Shown in pieces: positions 37,085-47,156 of a DNA stretch of 64,000 bases. The stretch is taken from NCBI RefSeq assembly GCF_020037125.1, contig NZ_JAIQDG010000029.1:1-64000 (forward strand), written 5' to 3'. Source of the DNA: Myxococcus sp. RHSTA-1-4. GTDB lineage: Bacteria > Myxococcota > Myxococcia > Myxococcales > Myxococcaceae. Position 1 is the first letter of the stretch, and each line of letters starts with the position of its first letter. The notes below the pieces were generated by a model. The model ran no database searches, was not told where the DNA came from, and was given only the letters and a program-made list of their open reading frames with translations. A program made the translations under genes and the position numbers.

Positions 37085-38065
37085 ATGAGAGCGCTCATCA
37101 CCGGTGCTGGCGGCTTCCTGGGAGTCTGGCTGGCGAAGGCCCTGGCCGCGCGCGGAGACGCCGTGACGTGCCTGCTGCGCCCTGGCGGAGACGCCTCCGG
37201 GCTGGAGGGAATCCCTCATGCACGGGTGGAGGGGGACGTGACGGACCCGGCCTCGCTGGCTCCGGCGGTGGCGGGACAGGACGTCGTCTTCCACCTCGCC
37301 GGCGTGCGACGCGGCGCGACGCGCGAGGACTTCATGCGCGTCAACGCGGAGGGCACCCGCCACCTCTGTGAGGCCATGGTGGCCGCCGGACACCGCCCGA
37401 GGCTGGTGCTGGCCGGCTCGCTGGCGGCCATGGGTCCCTCCACTCCCACCCGGCCCCATGTGGAGGAGGACCCCTTCCACCCCCACGAGTGGTACGGCGA
37501 GAGCAAGGCGGAGGCGGAGCGCATCGCCTTCACCTATGCGGACCGGCTGCCGGTGACGGTGACGCGCCCGCCGCGCATCCTCGGCCCCGGGGACAGGGAG
37601 AACCTCACCTTCTTCAAGCTGGTGAAGCGCGGCATCCGGCTGGAGCTGGCCGGGGGCCCCCGCCCGCTGACGCTGGTGGACGTGGAGGACGTGGTGGACC
37701 TGATGCTGCTCCAGGCCGAGCACCCCCAGGCCCCGGGAGAGGCCTTCTTCTGCGCGGGCCCGGGCGCCCCCCTCACCCTCGAGCAGGTGCAGGACGTGGG
37801 GGCGGCGGCCCTGGGGCTCCACCCCCGCACGGTGCGGCTCCAGCCCTGGGTGCTGAAGACCCTGGCCTCCGCGGCGGACGGGGTGAGCCGGGCCACGGGC
37901 CGCAAGCTGCCGCTGAACCGGAAGCTGGCCCGGCAGCTGCTCGCCCCCGCCTGGACGTGCTCCGGCGCGAAGGCCGAGCGCCTGCTGGGCTTTCACCCCC
38001 GGCGTGGGATGGAGGAGTCCATCCGGCGCAGCGCGGAGTGGTACCGCCAGCAGGGATGGCTGTAG
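37085..38065 (+). CDS. NAD(P)-dependent epimerase/dehydratase, first gene of elb-like cluster
   Basis: A 326-residue extended short-chain dehydrogenase. MRALITGAGGFLGVWLAKAL gives the Rossmann TGxxGxxG loop and WYGESKAEAER the YxxxK catalytic pair. Later segments (RPPRILGPGDREN, TLVDVEDVVDLM) are typical of nucleotide-sugar or sterol/lipid epimerases. The ATG at 37085 begins right at the Rossmann strand; an in-frame ATG four codons earlier has no ribosome-binding site. It opens a run of five rightward genes whose order (epimerase, HAD, LarA-like, multidomain reductase-ligase, epimerase) matches what I recall of the myxobacterial ether-lipid cluster elbA-elbE. Its substrate is not established. 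Confidence 0.88.
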   Translation: MRALITGAGGFLGVWLAKALAARGDAVTCLLRPGGDASGLEGIPHARVEGDVTDPASLAPAVAGQDVVFHLAGVRRGATREDFMRVNAEGTRHLCEAMVAAGHRPRLVLAGSLAAMGPSTPTRPHVEEDPFHPHEWYGESKAEAERIAFTYADRLPVTVTRPPRILGPGDRENLTFFKLVKRGIRLELAGGPRPLTLVDVEDVVDLMLLQAEHPQAPGEAFFCAGPGAPLTLEQVQDVGAAALGLHPRTVRLQPWVLKTLASAADGVSRATGRKLPLNRKLARQLLAPAWTCSGAKAERLLGFHPRRGMEESIRRSAEWYRQQGWL

Positions 38066-38120
38066 GGCGCCGCCAACGTTGACCTTACCCCCCAAGCAGT
38101 GTCAGGAACCCGGCTGTCAC

Positions 38121-38789
38121 ATGCCCCCCCAGAAAGCCGCCTTTTTCGATGTCGACGGGACGCTCGTGAAGACGAACGTCGTCCACGTCTACGCGTACTA
38201 CGCGATGAACCGCGGCTCCGTCCTGGGCATCGCGGGGAGGACGCTGAGCACCGCGCTCAGCGTGCCCCTCTTCGGTGTCATGGACGCGCTCGACCGCAAG
38301 ACCTTCAACGAGTTCTTCTACCGCTATTACGCGGGGTTGAGCGAAGACCGCCTCATCACCATCGCCGAGGACATGTTCGAGGACGTGCTGCAGCCCGCCC
38401 TCTTCGAGCAGTCCCAGGACCTCATCGACCAGGCGCGGCGCAGCGGCTGCAAGGTGGTGCTCGTCACCGGAGCACTGGACTTCACCATGCGCCCGCTGGC
38501 CCGCCACCTGGGCGCGGATGACCTCATCGCCAACAAGATGCAGTTCGTGGGCGGCAAGGCCACCGGCAAGGTGATTCCGCCCATCATCGAGGGCGCGAAC
38601 AAGGCCAACGCCATCCGCGCCTACTGCGTGAAGGAGAACCTGTCCCTGGACAAGTGCCACGGGTACTCCGACAGCGCCTCTGACTACGCCATGCTCGCGG
38701 TGGTGGGCCGTCCCACCGCGGTGAACCCGGACCTGCGCCTGCGCTCCATCGCGCGCGCCTACAACTGGCCCATCCTGGACCTCAAGTAA
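38121..38789 (+). CDS. HAD-IB family phosphatase/acyltransferase-like protein, elb-like cluster
   Basis: A 222-residue haloacid dehalogenase-type hydrolase. AAFFDVDGTLVKT (residues 6-18) provides the nucleophile Asp and general-acid Asp; VVLVTGALDF supplies motif II, NKANAIRAYC motif III Lys, and GYSDSASDYAML motif IV Asp residues. Spacing fits HAD subfamily IB, like phosphoserine or phosphoglycolate-type phosphatases and the phosphatase halves of lysolipid enzymes. A phosphatidate- or glycerophosphate-type substrate would suit a lipid operon; that is inference. It follows the epimerase gene by 55 bp. Confidence 0.88.
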   Translation: MPPQKAAFFDVDGTLVKTNVVHVYAYYAMNRGSVLGIAGRTLSTALSVPLFGVMDALDRKTFNEFFYRYYAGLSEDRLITIAEDMFEDVLQPALFEQSQDLIDQARRSGCKVVLVTGALDFTMRPLARHLGADDLIANKMQFVGGKATGKVIPPIIEGANKANAIRAYCVKENLSLDKCHGYSDSASDYAMLAVVGRPTAVNPDLRLRSIARAYNWPILDLK

Positions 38790-38805
38790 GGCCCCCCTAC
38801 TCCCC

Positions 38806-40416
38806 ATGCGCCCGCTCAAGACGCTCCAGAAGCTGTACGACGAGGAAAGCCAGGTGGTCATCACCGAGAAGGGCAGCCCCCCGCGGGCGCTCTTCTACGG
38901 CGAGGGCTTCCTGCAGGAAGACCTGCCCGTCGGCACGCGTGTCATCTTCCCGCGCCCGCCCATGGCCGGCGTGCCCAACGTCAAGGCCGCCATCCGCTGG
39001 GCCATCAACCACCCGGAGGGCATGGAGCCGCTGCACGCCCTGCTCAAGCCGGGCATGCGGCTGACGTGCGTCATCGACGACATCAGCGTGCCGCTGCCGC
39101 CCATGGTGACGCCGGACGTGCGCCAGTCCATCCTCGAGGTGGTGCTGGAGCTGGCCGCCGACAGCGGCGTGGACGACATCCACCTGGTCATCGCCAACGC
39201 CCTGCACCGCCGCATGACGGAGGGCGAGATGCGGCGGATGGTGGGGCAGAAGATTTTCGACGAGTTCTACCCGGACCGTTACTACAACCACGACGCGGAA
39301 GACCCGGACGGCATCGTCGCGCTGGAGCGCACGTCGCACGGTGAGGAGGTGTCCGTGAACCGCCGCGTGGCGGAGAGCGACCTCATCGTCTACGTGAATG
39401 TGAACTTCGTGCCCATGAACGGCGGGCACAAGTCCATGGGCACCGGCGTGTCCAACTACGCGTCGCTGCGCCACCACCACAACCCGAAGACCATCCGCGC
39501 GTCGGACTCCTACATGGAGCCGAAGGCCAGCGCGCTGTACCGCAGCAACGAGCGCATCGGCCGCAACATCGACAAGCACCTGAAGGTCTTCCACATCGAG
39601 ACCTCGCTGAACAACCGCATGTTCGGCGGCCCCACGGACTTCCTCGCGAAGAAGGAGGAGGACTACACGGAAGGTGACCGGCTGAAGTTCCAGGCCATGC
39701 GCTACGCGCTGTCGAAGATGCCGCGCGCGGCGGCGCGCAAGGTGCTCAGCGCGGTGCCCGCGCCCTATGAGGTCACGGGCGTGTACGCCGGCGCCACCGA
39801 GCCCACGCACCAGAAGACGCTGGAGACGAGCTGGAAGCAGTACGTGGTGCCGGTGGAGGGGCAGAGCGACATCGTCATCTTCCCCATCCCCTTCATCTCC
39901 CCGTACAGCGTCAACTCCATCCTCAACCCGCTGCTCGTGCAGGTGATGGGGCTGGGCTACTTCTTCAACCTCAACCGCGGCGTGCCGCTGGTGAAGAAGG
40001 GCGGCGTGCTGATTCTGCTGCACCCGGCCTACGACGAGTTCGACCCCGAGCACCACCCCAGCTACATCGAGTTCTTCAACCGGCTGCTGCCGGAGACGCG
40101 CGACTCCATGAAGCTGGAGCACAAGTACGAGAAGGAGTTCGCGGAGAACCCCAGCTACGTGCACCTGTACCGCAAGGGCAACGCCTACCACGGCGTGCAC
40201 CCCTTCTACATGTGGTACTGGGGCGAGAATGGCCGCCAGCACGTGGGCAAGGTCATCGTCGCGGGCGCGGAGAACAACCACGTCCCCGCCCTGCTGGGGT
40301 GGGACAGGACGGACACGCTCACCGAGGCGATTGAAGAGGCGCGCGGCTTCATGGGCCGCTCGGCGACCATCAGCCTGCTGCGCATTGCCCCCACGGTGAT
40401 GGTGGACGTGAAGTGA
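38806..40416 (+). CDS. LarA-like (DUF2088) protein, elb-like cluster
   Basis: A 536-residue soluble protein with a DUF2088/LarA N-terminal domain. LTCVIDDISVPLPPM resembles the LarA DDxTRP region, and IHLVIANALHRRMTEGEM the GxHR region. ...NGGHKSMGTGVSNYASLRHHH follows as the GGxKxxxPG-like cofactor segment. LarA racemases use a nickel-pincer nucleotide; here the canonical Arg and several ligands differ, so racemase activity is not assured. The protein is unusually long compared with LarA (about 420 residues). It is 16 bp after the HAD gene, and its stop overlaps the leader of the next gene, so it belongs to the same operon. Confidence 0.82.
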   Translation: MRPLKTLQKLYDEESQVVITEKGSPPRALFYGEGFLQEDLPVGTRVIFPRPPMAGVPNVKAAIRWAINHPEGMEPLHALLKPGMRLTCVIDDISVPLPPMVTPDVRQSILEVVLELAADSGVDDIHLVIANALHRRMTEGEMRRMVGQKIFDEFYPDRYYNHDAEDPDGIVALERTSHGEEVSVNRRVAESDLIVYVNVNFVPMNGGHKSMGTGVSNYASLRHHHNPKTIRASDSYMEPKASALYRSNERIGRNIDKHLKVFHIETSLNNRMFGGPTDFLAKKEEDYTEGDRLKFQAMRYALSKMPRAAARKVLSAVPAPYEVTGVYAGATEPTHQKTLETSWKQYVVPVEGQSDIVIFPIPFISPYSVNSILNPLLVQVMGLGYFFNLNRGVPLVKKGGVLILLHPAYDEFDPEHHPSYIEFFNRLLPETRDSMKLEHKYEKEFAENPSYVHLYRKGNAYHGVHPFYMWYWGENGRQHVGKVIVAGAENNHVPALLGWDRTDTLTEAIEEARGFMGRSATISLLRIAPTVMVDVK

Positions 40417-40427
40417 GGCCGGGCGTC

Positions 40428-43400
40428 ATGGAACAGGAACAGGGACAGCTTCCCGAGCTGAACGTCTCCCGCGTCTTCACCGGCAAGCGCATCTTGTTCG
40501 CGGGCTCCACCGGCTTCGTGGGCAAGGTGACGCTGTCCATGCTGCTGCACCGGTACGGACAGGAGCTGGACAAGGTGTACGTGCTGGTCCGCAAGGGCAG
40601 CGCGGCCTCCGCCGAGCGGCGCTTCTTCGACAAGGTGGCCACCAGCGAGCCCTTCCAGCCGCTGCGCGACGCCTACGGCGACGACGGCGCGCTGGAGTTC
40701 ATCCAGAAGAAGTGCCAGGTGCTGGATGGCGACATCACCGACCCGTGGGTGGGCCTGGAAGAGGCGCAGGTGGCCGCGCTCACCGGGCAGGTGCACGCCT
40801 TCATCAACTGCGCGGGCCTGGTGTCCTTCAACCCGTCGCTGGAGGTGGGCCTCAACGTCAACACCCACGGCGTGAAGTACGCGGTGGAGCTGGCGCTGCG
40901 CTGGGGCGTGCCGCTGGTGCACATGTCCACCTCCTTCGTGGCGGGCAACCGCCACGGGCTCGTCTTCGAGGACGAGGAGGTGCGCGGCTACTTCCCGAAG
41001 AAGGACGAGCTGGACGGGCGCGACTTCAGCCTGGAGCAGGAGCTGAAGGACGCGGAGCGCATCGTCGCGCGGCTGCGCGAGCAGGCGGATGACCGGGCCC
41101 TGACGTCCACCTTCCGCAAGAAGGCGCTGGACCGGCTGGCCGAGGAAGGCCGCGACGTCAACGACGAGAAGACGCTGCGGCTGGCGGTGGGCCGCGAGCG
41201 CAAGCTGTGGCTCAGCGGCGAGCTGGTGAAGGCCGGCATGGAGCGCGCCGCCCACTGGGGCTGGCCCAACACGTACACGTACACCAAGTCCCTGGGCGAG
41301 CAGGTCATCGCCGGCACGCCGGGGCTGCGCTACGCGATTGTCCGGCCCTCCATCGTGGAGAGCGCGCGGCACTACCCCTTCCCCGGGTGGAACGAGGGCT
41401 TCACCACCTCCGCGCCGCTGGCCTTCGCGGGCATCAAGGGCCCCGGCGGCATCCCCGCCGGCGAGAGCACCATCCTGGACATCATCCCGGTGGACCAGGT
41501 GGCGGGCGCCACCATCGGCATCACCGCGCACACCATGGAGGTGGAGGAGCGGCGCGTCTACCAGCTGGCGTCCGGTGACGTGAATCCGTTCTACGCCAGC
41601 CGCTCCGTGGAGCTGGTGGGCCTGTACCGGCGGCGCTACTACCGCAACCGAGAGACGGGCAACTCGCTGATGAATTCGCTGCGCTCGCGCCTGGAGCCGC
41701 AGCCCGTCAGCAAGAAGGAGTTCGAGCTGTTCAGCGCGCCCATGCTGGTGCGCGGCGCGCAGTTCCTGAAGAAGGCCATCGACGAGGTGCGGCCCGCCTG
41801 GGGCGCGCCGTCCGTCCAGGCGATGCTGGACAAGGCGAAGGTGTCGCTGGACGACGTGGTGGAGCAGAACCAGGGCCTCATCGCCCTCACGGACCTGTTC
41901 CTCCCCTTCCTCTACGAGAACCGGTACGTCTTCCGCTGCGACAACACGCGCTCCGTCTACGCGCGCATGGCGCACGCGGACCGGATGAAGGTGCCCTGGG
42001 ACCCGGAGAACATCGACTGGCGCGCCTACTTCATGGAGACGCACCTGCCCGGCCTGGAGAAGTGGGTGTTCCCCGGCCTGGAGGAGGAGCGCGAGAAGCG
42101 CACCGTCATCCCCGCGCACAGGGACTTGCTGGAGCTGCTCGAGGCCACGGTGCACGCGTACCGGCACCGGGTGGCCTTCCGCATGGTGTCCGGCGAGAAG
42201 GAGGAGCGCTTCACCTTCGGCGAGGTGCACCGCTATGCCTCGCGCGTGGGCAGCTTCCTCCTGCGCGCCGGCATCAAGCCGGGAGACAGGGTGCTGCTGG
42301 TGTCGGAGAACCGGCCCGAGTGGGGCATGTGCTACTTCGGCATCCTGCGCGCGGGCGCCACCGCCGTGCCGGTGGACCCGGGCCTCAGCGAGGCGGAGGT
42401 GCTCAACATCTCCCGGCGGGCGGAGGCCAGGGCGTGCCTCGTCTCCGAGGACGCCGCCAGCGACTTCCCCGGCCTGTTCTCCGCGCTGGGTGAGGGCGTC
42501 ACGGTGGTGAGCCTGGCGCAGGCGATGACGGGCGACGCGGCGTACCCGGACCGGATTGGCCCGGTGAAGAAGGCCGCGTCCGCGGACGACGTGGCCAGCG
42601 TCATCTTCACCTCCGGCACCACCGGCACGCCCAAGGGCGTGATGCTCACGCACCGCAACTTCACCTCGCTGGTGGCGAAGCTGGCGGGCGCGTTCAACAT
42701 CGGCGCGGGCGACGGCGTGCTGTCCGTGCTGCCGCTGCACCACACCTTCGAGTTCTCCGCCGGCTTCCTCACCCCGTTCTGGCGCGGGGCGGAAATCACG
42801 TACATCGACGAGCTGACGTCGGACCGGCTGGGCGAGGTCTTCGAGACGGGCCGCATCACCGCCATGGTGGGCGTGCCGGCGCTGTGGCAGCTGCTGCACC
42901 GGAAGATTACGCAGGAGTTCGCCAGCCGCCCGCCCTTCGTCGAGCAGGCGCTGAAGGCGCTGATGGCCACGCACGGCGAGCTGCGCAACCGGGGCAACGT
43001 CAACCTGGGCAAGCTCCTGTTCTGGCCGGTGCACCGCAAGTTCGGCGGCAAAATCAAGGTGCTCGTCTCCGGCGGCTCGGCGCTGCCGGACGAGGTGCAC
43101 AAGGCCTTCCACGAGCTGGGCTTCAACATCACCGAGGGCTATGGCCTGACGGAGGCCGCGCCGGTGCTGGCGGTGACGCAGCCCGGCAACAAGCGCCAGC
43201 CCGGCACGGTGGGCCGCGCGCTGCCCGGCATCGAGCTGCGCATCCTCAACCCGGACAACGACGGGCTGGGCGAGGTGCTGGCCCGCGGCCCCAACGTCAT
43301 GCCCGGCTACTTCGGGGACCGCGAGGCCACGGACGCGGTGCTCAAGGAGGGGTGGCTCCACACCGGTGACCTGGGGCGCCTGGACGCGGAGGGACGGCTG

Positions 43401-44843
43401 TACCTCGTCGGCCGCGCCAAGGACGTCATCATCGACCACAACGGGAAGAACATCTACCCGGACGAGCTGGAGGAGCTGTACCAGGACCACCCGCACATCA
43501 AGGAGCTGTCCATTGTCGGCCTGCCGGACGAGGCGGGCGGCGAGAAGGTGGCGTGCCTGTGCGTGCCGGACTACGGCGAGCGCCCGCGCGAGGAGGTGCG
43601 GCGCGAGGTGGAGGAGCACTTCCGCAAGGTGAGCGCGGGCATGCCCTTCTACCGGCGGGTAAAGGTGCTGCGCCTGTGGGACGGCGAGCTGCCCCGCACC
43701 GCCAAGCGCAGCGTCAAGCGCAAGCAGGTGGTGGAGGAGCTGCAGCGGCTGGAGCGCATGGCGGCCAGCGCCACCAAGGCGCGCGAGAAGGTGGCGGCGA
43801 GCGGCACGGGCGGCGTGGGCGACTGGCTCTACCCGCTCATCGCCGAGGTGTGCCACCGGCCGCTGGCGGACGTGCGGCCGGACGCGCACCTCACCGGGGA
43901 CCTGGGCTTCGACTCGCTGATGCTCACCGAGCTGTCCTCCGCGCTGGAGGGCGCCGGCGTGCCCCTGCCCGCGATTGAGGACCTGACGCAGGTGCAGACG
44001 GTGGAGGACCTGCGCAAGGTGGTGGCGGCCTCCGGCAAGCGGCCCTCCGTGGAGACGCGGGCGAAGGACATCTCCAAGGAGAACGCGCGCGAGGAGGAGG
44101 TGGAGATTCCGGTGCCCGAGGTGGTGGCGGACCTGGGCCGCCAGCTGCTGAACTTCGGGCAGAAGGTGCTCTACGGCGGCGTCTTCGACGTGAAGGTGAC
44201 GGGCAAGCCCTTCATCCCGCAGAACCGCAACTTCCTCGTCATCGCCAACCACACCAGCCACCTGGACGCGGGCCTGGTGCGCGTGGCGCTGGGTGACCAG
44301 GGCGAGCGGCTCATCTCCCTGGCCGCCCGCGACTACTTCTTCAACACCCCGCTCAAGCGCGCCTGGTTCGAGAACTTCACCAACCTGGTGCCCATTGAGC
44401 GGCAGGGCTCGCTGCGCGAGTCGCTGCGGCTGGCGGGGGAGGCGCTGCGCCAGGGCTTCAACGTGCTCATCTTCCCGGAGGGCACGCGCTCCACCACGGG
44501 CGAGCTGCAGGAGTTCTATTCCACGCTGGGCTACCTGGCGCTCACCTTCCACGTGGACGTGCTGCCGCTCTACATCCATGGCGCGTACGACGCGCTGCCC
44601 AAGGGCAACGTCATTCCCAAGCGCAAGGACCTGAAGGTGAACATCGGCCCGGCGCTGCGCCACGAGGCGCTGCGCTCGCGCGTGCAGGGCATGGCGCGCT
44701 CGGAGGGCTACCGCTACGTCACCCGCATCGCCGAGGACGCGATGCGGGCACTCAAGGACGGCCGCGTGCTCGACCTCAGCGGGCCGGGCACGCTGGAGGC
44801 CGGGCCGCTCGCCCGCACCTCCTCGGGAGGGCAGGACTCGTGA
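40428..44843 (+). CDS. elbD: ElbD-like multifunctional enzyme: acyl reductase - AMP ligase - ACP - acyltransferase
   Basis: A 1471-residue, four-module enzyme. Residues ~20-480 are a fatty-acyl-CoA/ACP reductase (AGSTGFVG at ~24, YTKSLGE near 283). Residues ~560-1110 are an acyl-AMP ligase (FTSGTTGTPKGVM near 727, GYGLTEAAPV, HTGDLGRLD, a terminal TAKRSVKRK). Residues ~1130-1205 are an acyl carrier protein with the attachment serine in DLGFDSLMLTEL (~1158). Residues ~1240-1450 are a PlsC acyltransferase (NHTSHLD at ~1274, FPEGTRS at ~1349). All motifs look intact. The layout matches ElbD, shown in Myxococcus xanthus to be needed for ether lipids that act in fruiting and sporulation. The ATG at 40428 follows TGAGG; a GTG 15 bases earlier overlaps the previous stop. 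Confidence 0.9.
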   Translation: MEQEQGQLPELNVSRVFTGKRILFAGSTGFVGKVTLSMLLHRYGQELDKVYVLVRKGSAASAERRFFDKVATSEPFQPLRDAYGDDGALEFIQKKCQVLDGDITDPWVGLEEAQVAALTGQVHAFINCAGLVSFNPSLEVGLNVNTHGVKYAVELALRWGVPLVHMSTSFVAGNRHGLVFEDEEVRGYFPKKDELDGRDFSLEQELKDAERIVARLREQADDRALTSTFRKKALDRLAEEGRDVNDEKTLRLAVGRERKLWLSGELVKAGMERAAHWGWPNTYTYTKSLGEQVIAGTPGLRYAIVRPSIVESARHYPFPGWNEGFTTSAPLAFAGIKGPGGIPAGESTILDIIPVDQVAGATIGITAHTMEVEERRVYQLASGDVNPFYASRSVELVGLYRRRYYRNRETGNSLMNSLRSRLEPQPVSKKEFELFSAPMLVRGAQFLKKAIDEVRPAWGAPSVQAMLDKAKVSLDDVVEQNQGLIALTDLFLPFLYENRYVFRCDNTRSVYARMAHADRMKVPWDPENIDWRAYFMETHLPGLEKWVFPGLEEEREKRTVIPAHRDLLELLEATVHAYRHRVAFRMVSGEKEERFTFGEVHRYASRVGSFLLRAGIKPGDRVLLVSENRPEWGMCYFGILRAGATAVPVDPGLSEAEVLNISRRAEARACLVSEDAASDFPGLFSALGEGVTVVSLAQAMTGDAAYPDRIGPVKKAASADDVASVIFTSGTTGTPKGVMLTHRNFTSLVAKLAGAFNIGAGDGVLSVLPLHHTFEFSAGFLTPFWRGAEITYIDELTSDRLGEVFETGRITAMVGVPALWQLLHRKITQEFASRPPFVEQALKALMATHGELRNRGNVNLGKLLFWPVHRKFGGKIKVLVSGGSALPDEVHKAFHELGFNITEGYGLTEAAPVLAVTQPGNKRQPGTVGRALPGIELRILNPDNDGLGEVLARGPNVMPGYFGDREATDAVLKEGWLHTGDLGRLDAEGRLYLVGRAKDVIIDHNGKNIYPDELEELYQDHPHIKELSIVGLPDEAGGEKVACLCVPDYGERPREEVRREVEEHFRKVSAGMPFYRRVKVLRLWDGELPRTAKRSVKRKQVVEELQRLERMAASATKAREKVAASGTGGVGDWLYPLIAEVCHRPLADVRPDAHLTGDLGFDSLMLTELSSALEGAGVPLPAIEDLTQVQTVEDLRKVVAASGKRPSVETRAKDISKENAREEEVEIPVPEVVADLGRQLLNFGQKVLYGGVFDVKVTGKPFIPQNRNFLVIANHTSHLDAGLVRVALGDQGERLISLAARDYFFNTPLKRAWFENFTNLVPIERQGSLRESLRLAGEALRQGFNVLIFPEGTRSTTGELQEFYSTLGYLALTFHVDVLPLYIHGAYDALPKGNVIPKRKDLKVNIGPALRHEALRSRVQGMARSEGYRYVTRIAEDAMRALKDGRVLDLSGPGTLEAGPLARTSSGGQDS

Positions 44844-45868
44844 AGCTGCTGGTGACGGGAGGCACGGGGTTCCTCGGCTCGCATCTGGTGCCGAGGCTGG
44901 TGGCGGCCGGGCATGAAGTGCGGCTCATCGGCCGCTCGAAGCCCACGGGCGAGCCCTACGCGGGCACGGAGTACGTCCCGGGTGACTTGAAGGACAGGGA
45001 CGCGGTGCGCCGCGCGCTGGAGGGCGTGGAGGGCGTCTACCACCTGGCGGGGCTCGTCTCCTTCCAGCCGAAGGACGCGCGGAAGATGTTCGAGCTGCAC
45101 GTGGACAGCACCCGCGAGCTGCTGCGCGACGTGCGCGAGGCCGGCGTGAAGCGCGTGGTGCTGGCCTCCACCTCCGGCACCATCGCCGTGTCGAAGGAGG
45201 AGCGCGTCGGCACCGAGGACGACGACTACCCGATGACGGTGGTGGGGCGCTGGCCGTACTACCTGTCCAAAATCTACGAGGAGAAGCTGGCGCTGGAGTA
45301 CTGCCGCAAGCACGCCATTCCCCTCGTCGTCCTCAACCCCAGCCTGCTGATGGGCCCGGGGGATGACCGGCTGTCCTCCACGTGGACGGTGGTGAAGTTC
45401 CTCAACCAGGAGCTTCCGGCCATGCCGGGCGGCGGCATGTCCTTCGTGGACGTGCGTGACGCGGCGGACGCCTTCTTCAACGCGCTCACCCGGGGCGAGG
45501 TGTACGGCCGCCACCTGATGGGCGTGAACATGTCCATGCAGGACTTCTTCAAGCGCCTGGAGCGCATCAGCGGCGTGCCCGCGCCCCGGCTGCGCCTGCC
45601 CTCACAGCTCAACGTGCTGGGCGGCAAGCTGCTGGAGCGCTGGGCCAGGGCGCGCGGCACGAAGCCCGCGCTGGACCCGCAGGAAATCGAGATTGGCGAG
45701 CACTGGTTCTGGCTGGACGCCTCCAAGGCGGAGGCCGAGCTGGGCTTCCGCGCGCGCGACGCGCACGAGACGCTGTCGGAGACGGTGCAGCACATCTATT
45801 CGAAGATGCCGCCCCAGTGCCTGCCGGGCACCAAGGGCCGGCTGGCGGACCTGCGCGAGGGCACCTGA
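44840..45868 (+). CDS. NAD(P)-dependent epimerase/dehydratase, last gene of elb-like cluster
   Basis: A 342-residue extended SDR. MKLLVTGGTGFLGSHLV is the Rossmann loop and PYYLSKIYEEKLAL the YxxxK site; STSGTIA supplies the catalytic Ser region. It begins with GTG overlapping the stop of the elbD-like gene (GTGA), with GGGAGG nine bases upstream, so translation is coupled. It resembles dihydroflavonol-4-reductase-type and 3-beta-hydroxysteroid-type enzymes, and could reduce a ketone in ether-lipid building; the exact step is unknown. It differs clearly from the first epimerase, so they are not a recent duplication. Confidence 0.88.
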   Translation: MKLLVTGGTGFLGSHLVPRLVAAGHEVRLIGRSKPTGEPYAGTEYVPGDLKDRDAVRRALEGVEGVYHLAGLVSFQPKDARKMFELHVDSTRELLRDVREAGVKRVVLASTSGTIAVSKEERVGTEDDDYPMTVVGRWPYYLSKIYEEKLALEYCRKHAIPLVVLNPSLLMGPGDDRLSSTWTVVKFLNQELPAMPGGGMSFVDVRDAADAFFNALTRGEVYGRHLMGVNMSMQDFFKRLERISGVPAPRLRLPSQLNVLGGKLLERWARARGTKPALDPQEIEIGEHWFWLDASKAEAELGFRARDAHETLSETVQHIYSKMPPQCLPGTKGRLADLREGT

Positions 45869-45897
45869 GGTGTGACTGCCCGCGGGGCCCGCGGGTG

Positions 45898-46050
45898 CTA
45901 ACGCTCCAGCGGGCTCCGAGCGGCGTCCACCAGGCGCGCCGCCCAGGGCTCCGAGCGGTGGCTCCACACCCAGGCCGCTCCCAGGAAGCCGAGGCCGAGG
46001 AGCACGAGCAGCAGCCGCGCCAGGACGGAGGGCCCCGCGTCCTTCGCCAC
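45898..46050 (-). CDS. 50-residue membrane protein
   Basis: A GTG at 46050, three bases after the stop of the FHA-GGDEF gene, opens 50 codons ending in TAG at 45898. The product starts MAKDAGPSVLARLL and has one helix (LLLVLLGLGFLGAAWVW, ~13-30), then a basic, amphipathic tail SEPWAARLVDAARSPLER. Single-helix small proteins directly after signalling genes are often regulators or anchors of them. Composition and position support it; no homology evidence is available to me. Confidence 0.55.
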   Translation of the reverse strand: MAKDAGPSVLARLLLVLLGLGFLGAAWVWSHRSEPWAARLVDAARSPLER

Positions 46051-46053
46051 GGA

Positions 46054-46935
<882 letters not shown>

Positions 46936-47027
46936 CGCCAGGGAAGGCTAGCAGCCCACCCGCCTCCGGGGAAGCCACGCCACTGGCCCGAAGTGCATCC
47001 TCCCCCCGGGCCTCCCTTCTCCCACAT

Positions 47028-47048
47028 CCCGCCCCCACGGGGGGCGGG
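47028..47048. promoter_or_regulatory. GC-rich hairpin between divergent FHA-GGDEF and glgC genes
   Basis: CCCGCCCCC at 47028-47036 pairs perfectly with GGGGGCGGG at 47040-47048 over a three-base loop. It lies roughly 90-110 bp from both start codons in the 221-bp divergent region. It may slow transcription or act as an operator. Confidence 0.3.
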
Positions 47049-47156
47049 GGGGCGGACACCCGGCCTGAACAGGCGGTTGGGCATTCAACGAAGGTGGGAG
47101 GGCGCGCGCATGTGCCCTTGTCGGATGGGGGAGGCCGGATAACGTCCCCGCCAACC

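Noticed and set aside
40206-44663. A very long open frame on the strand opposite the elbD-like gene.
   Set aside because: It is the mirror effect of strong GC bias at third positions; the plus-strand frame has complete family motifs.
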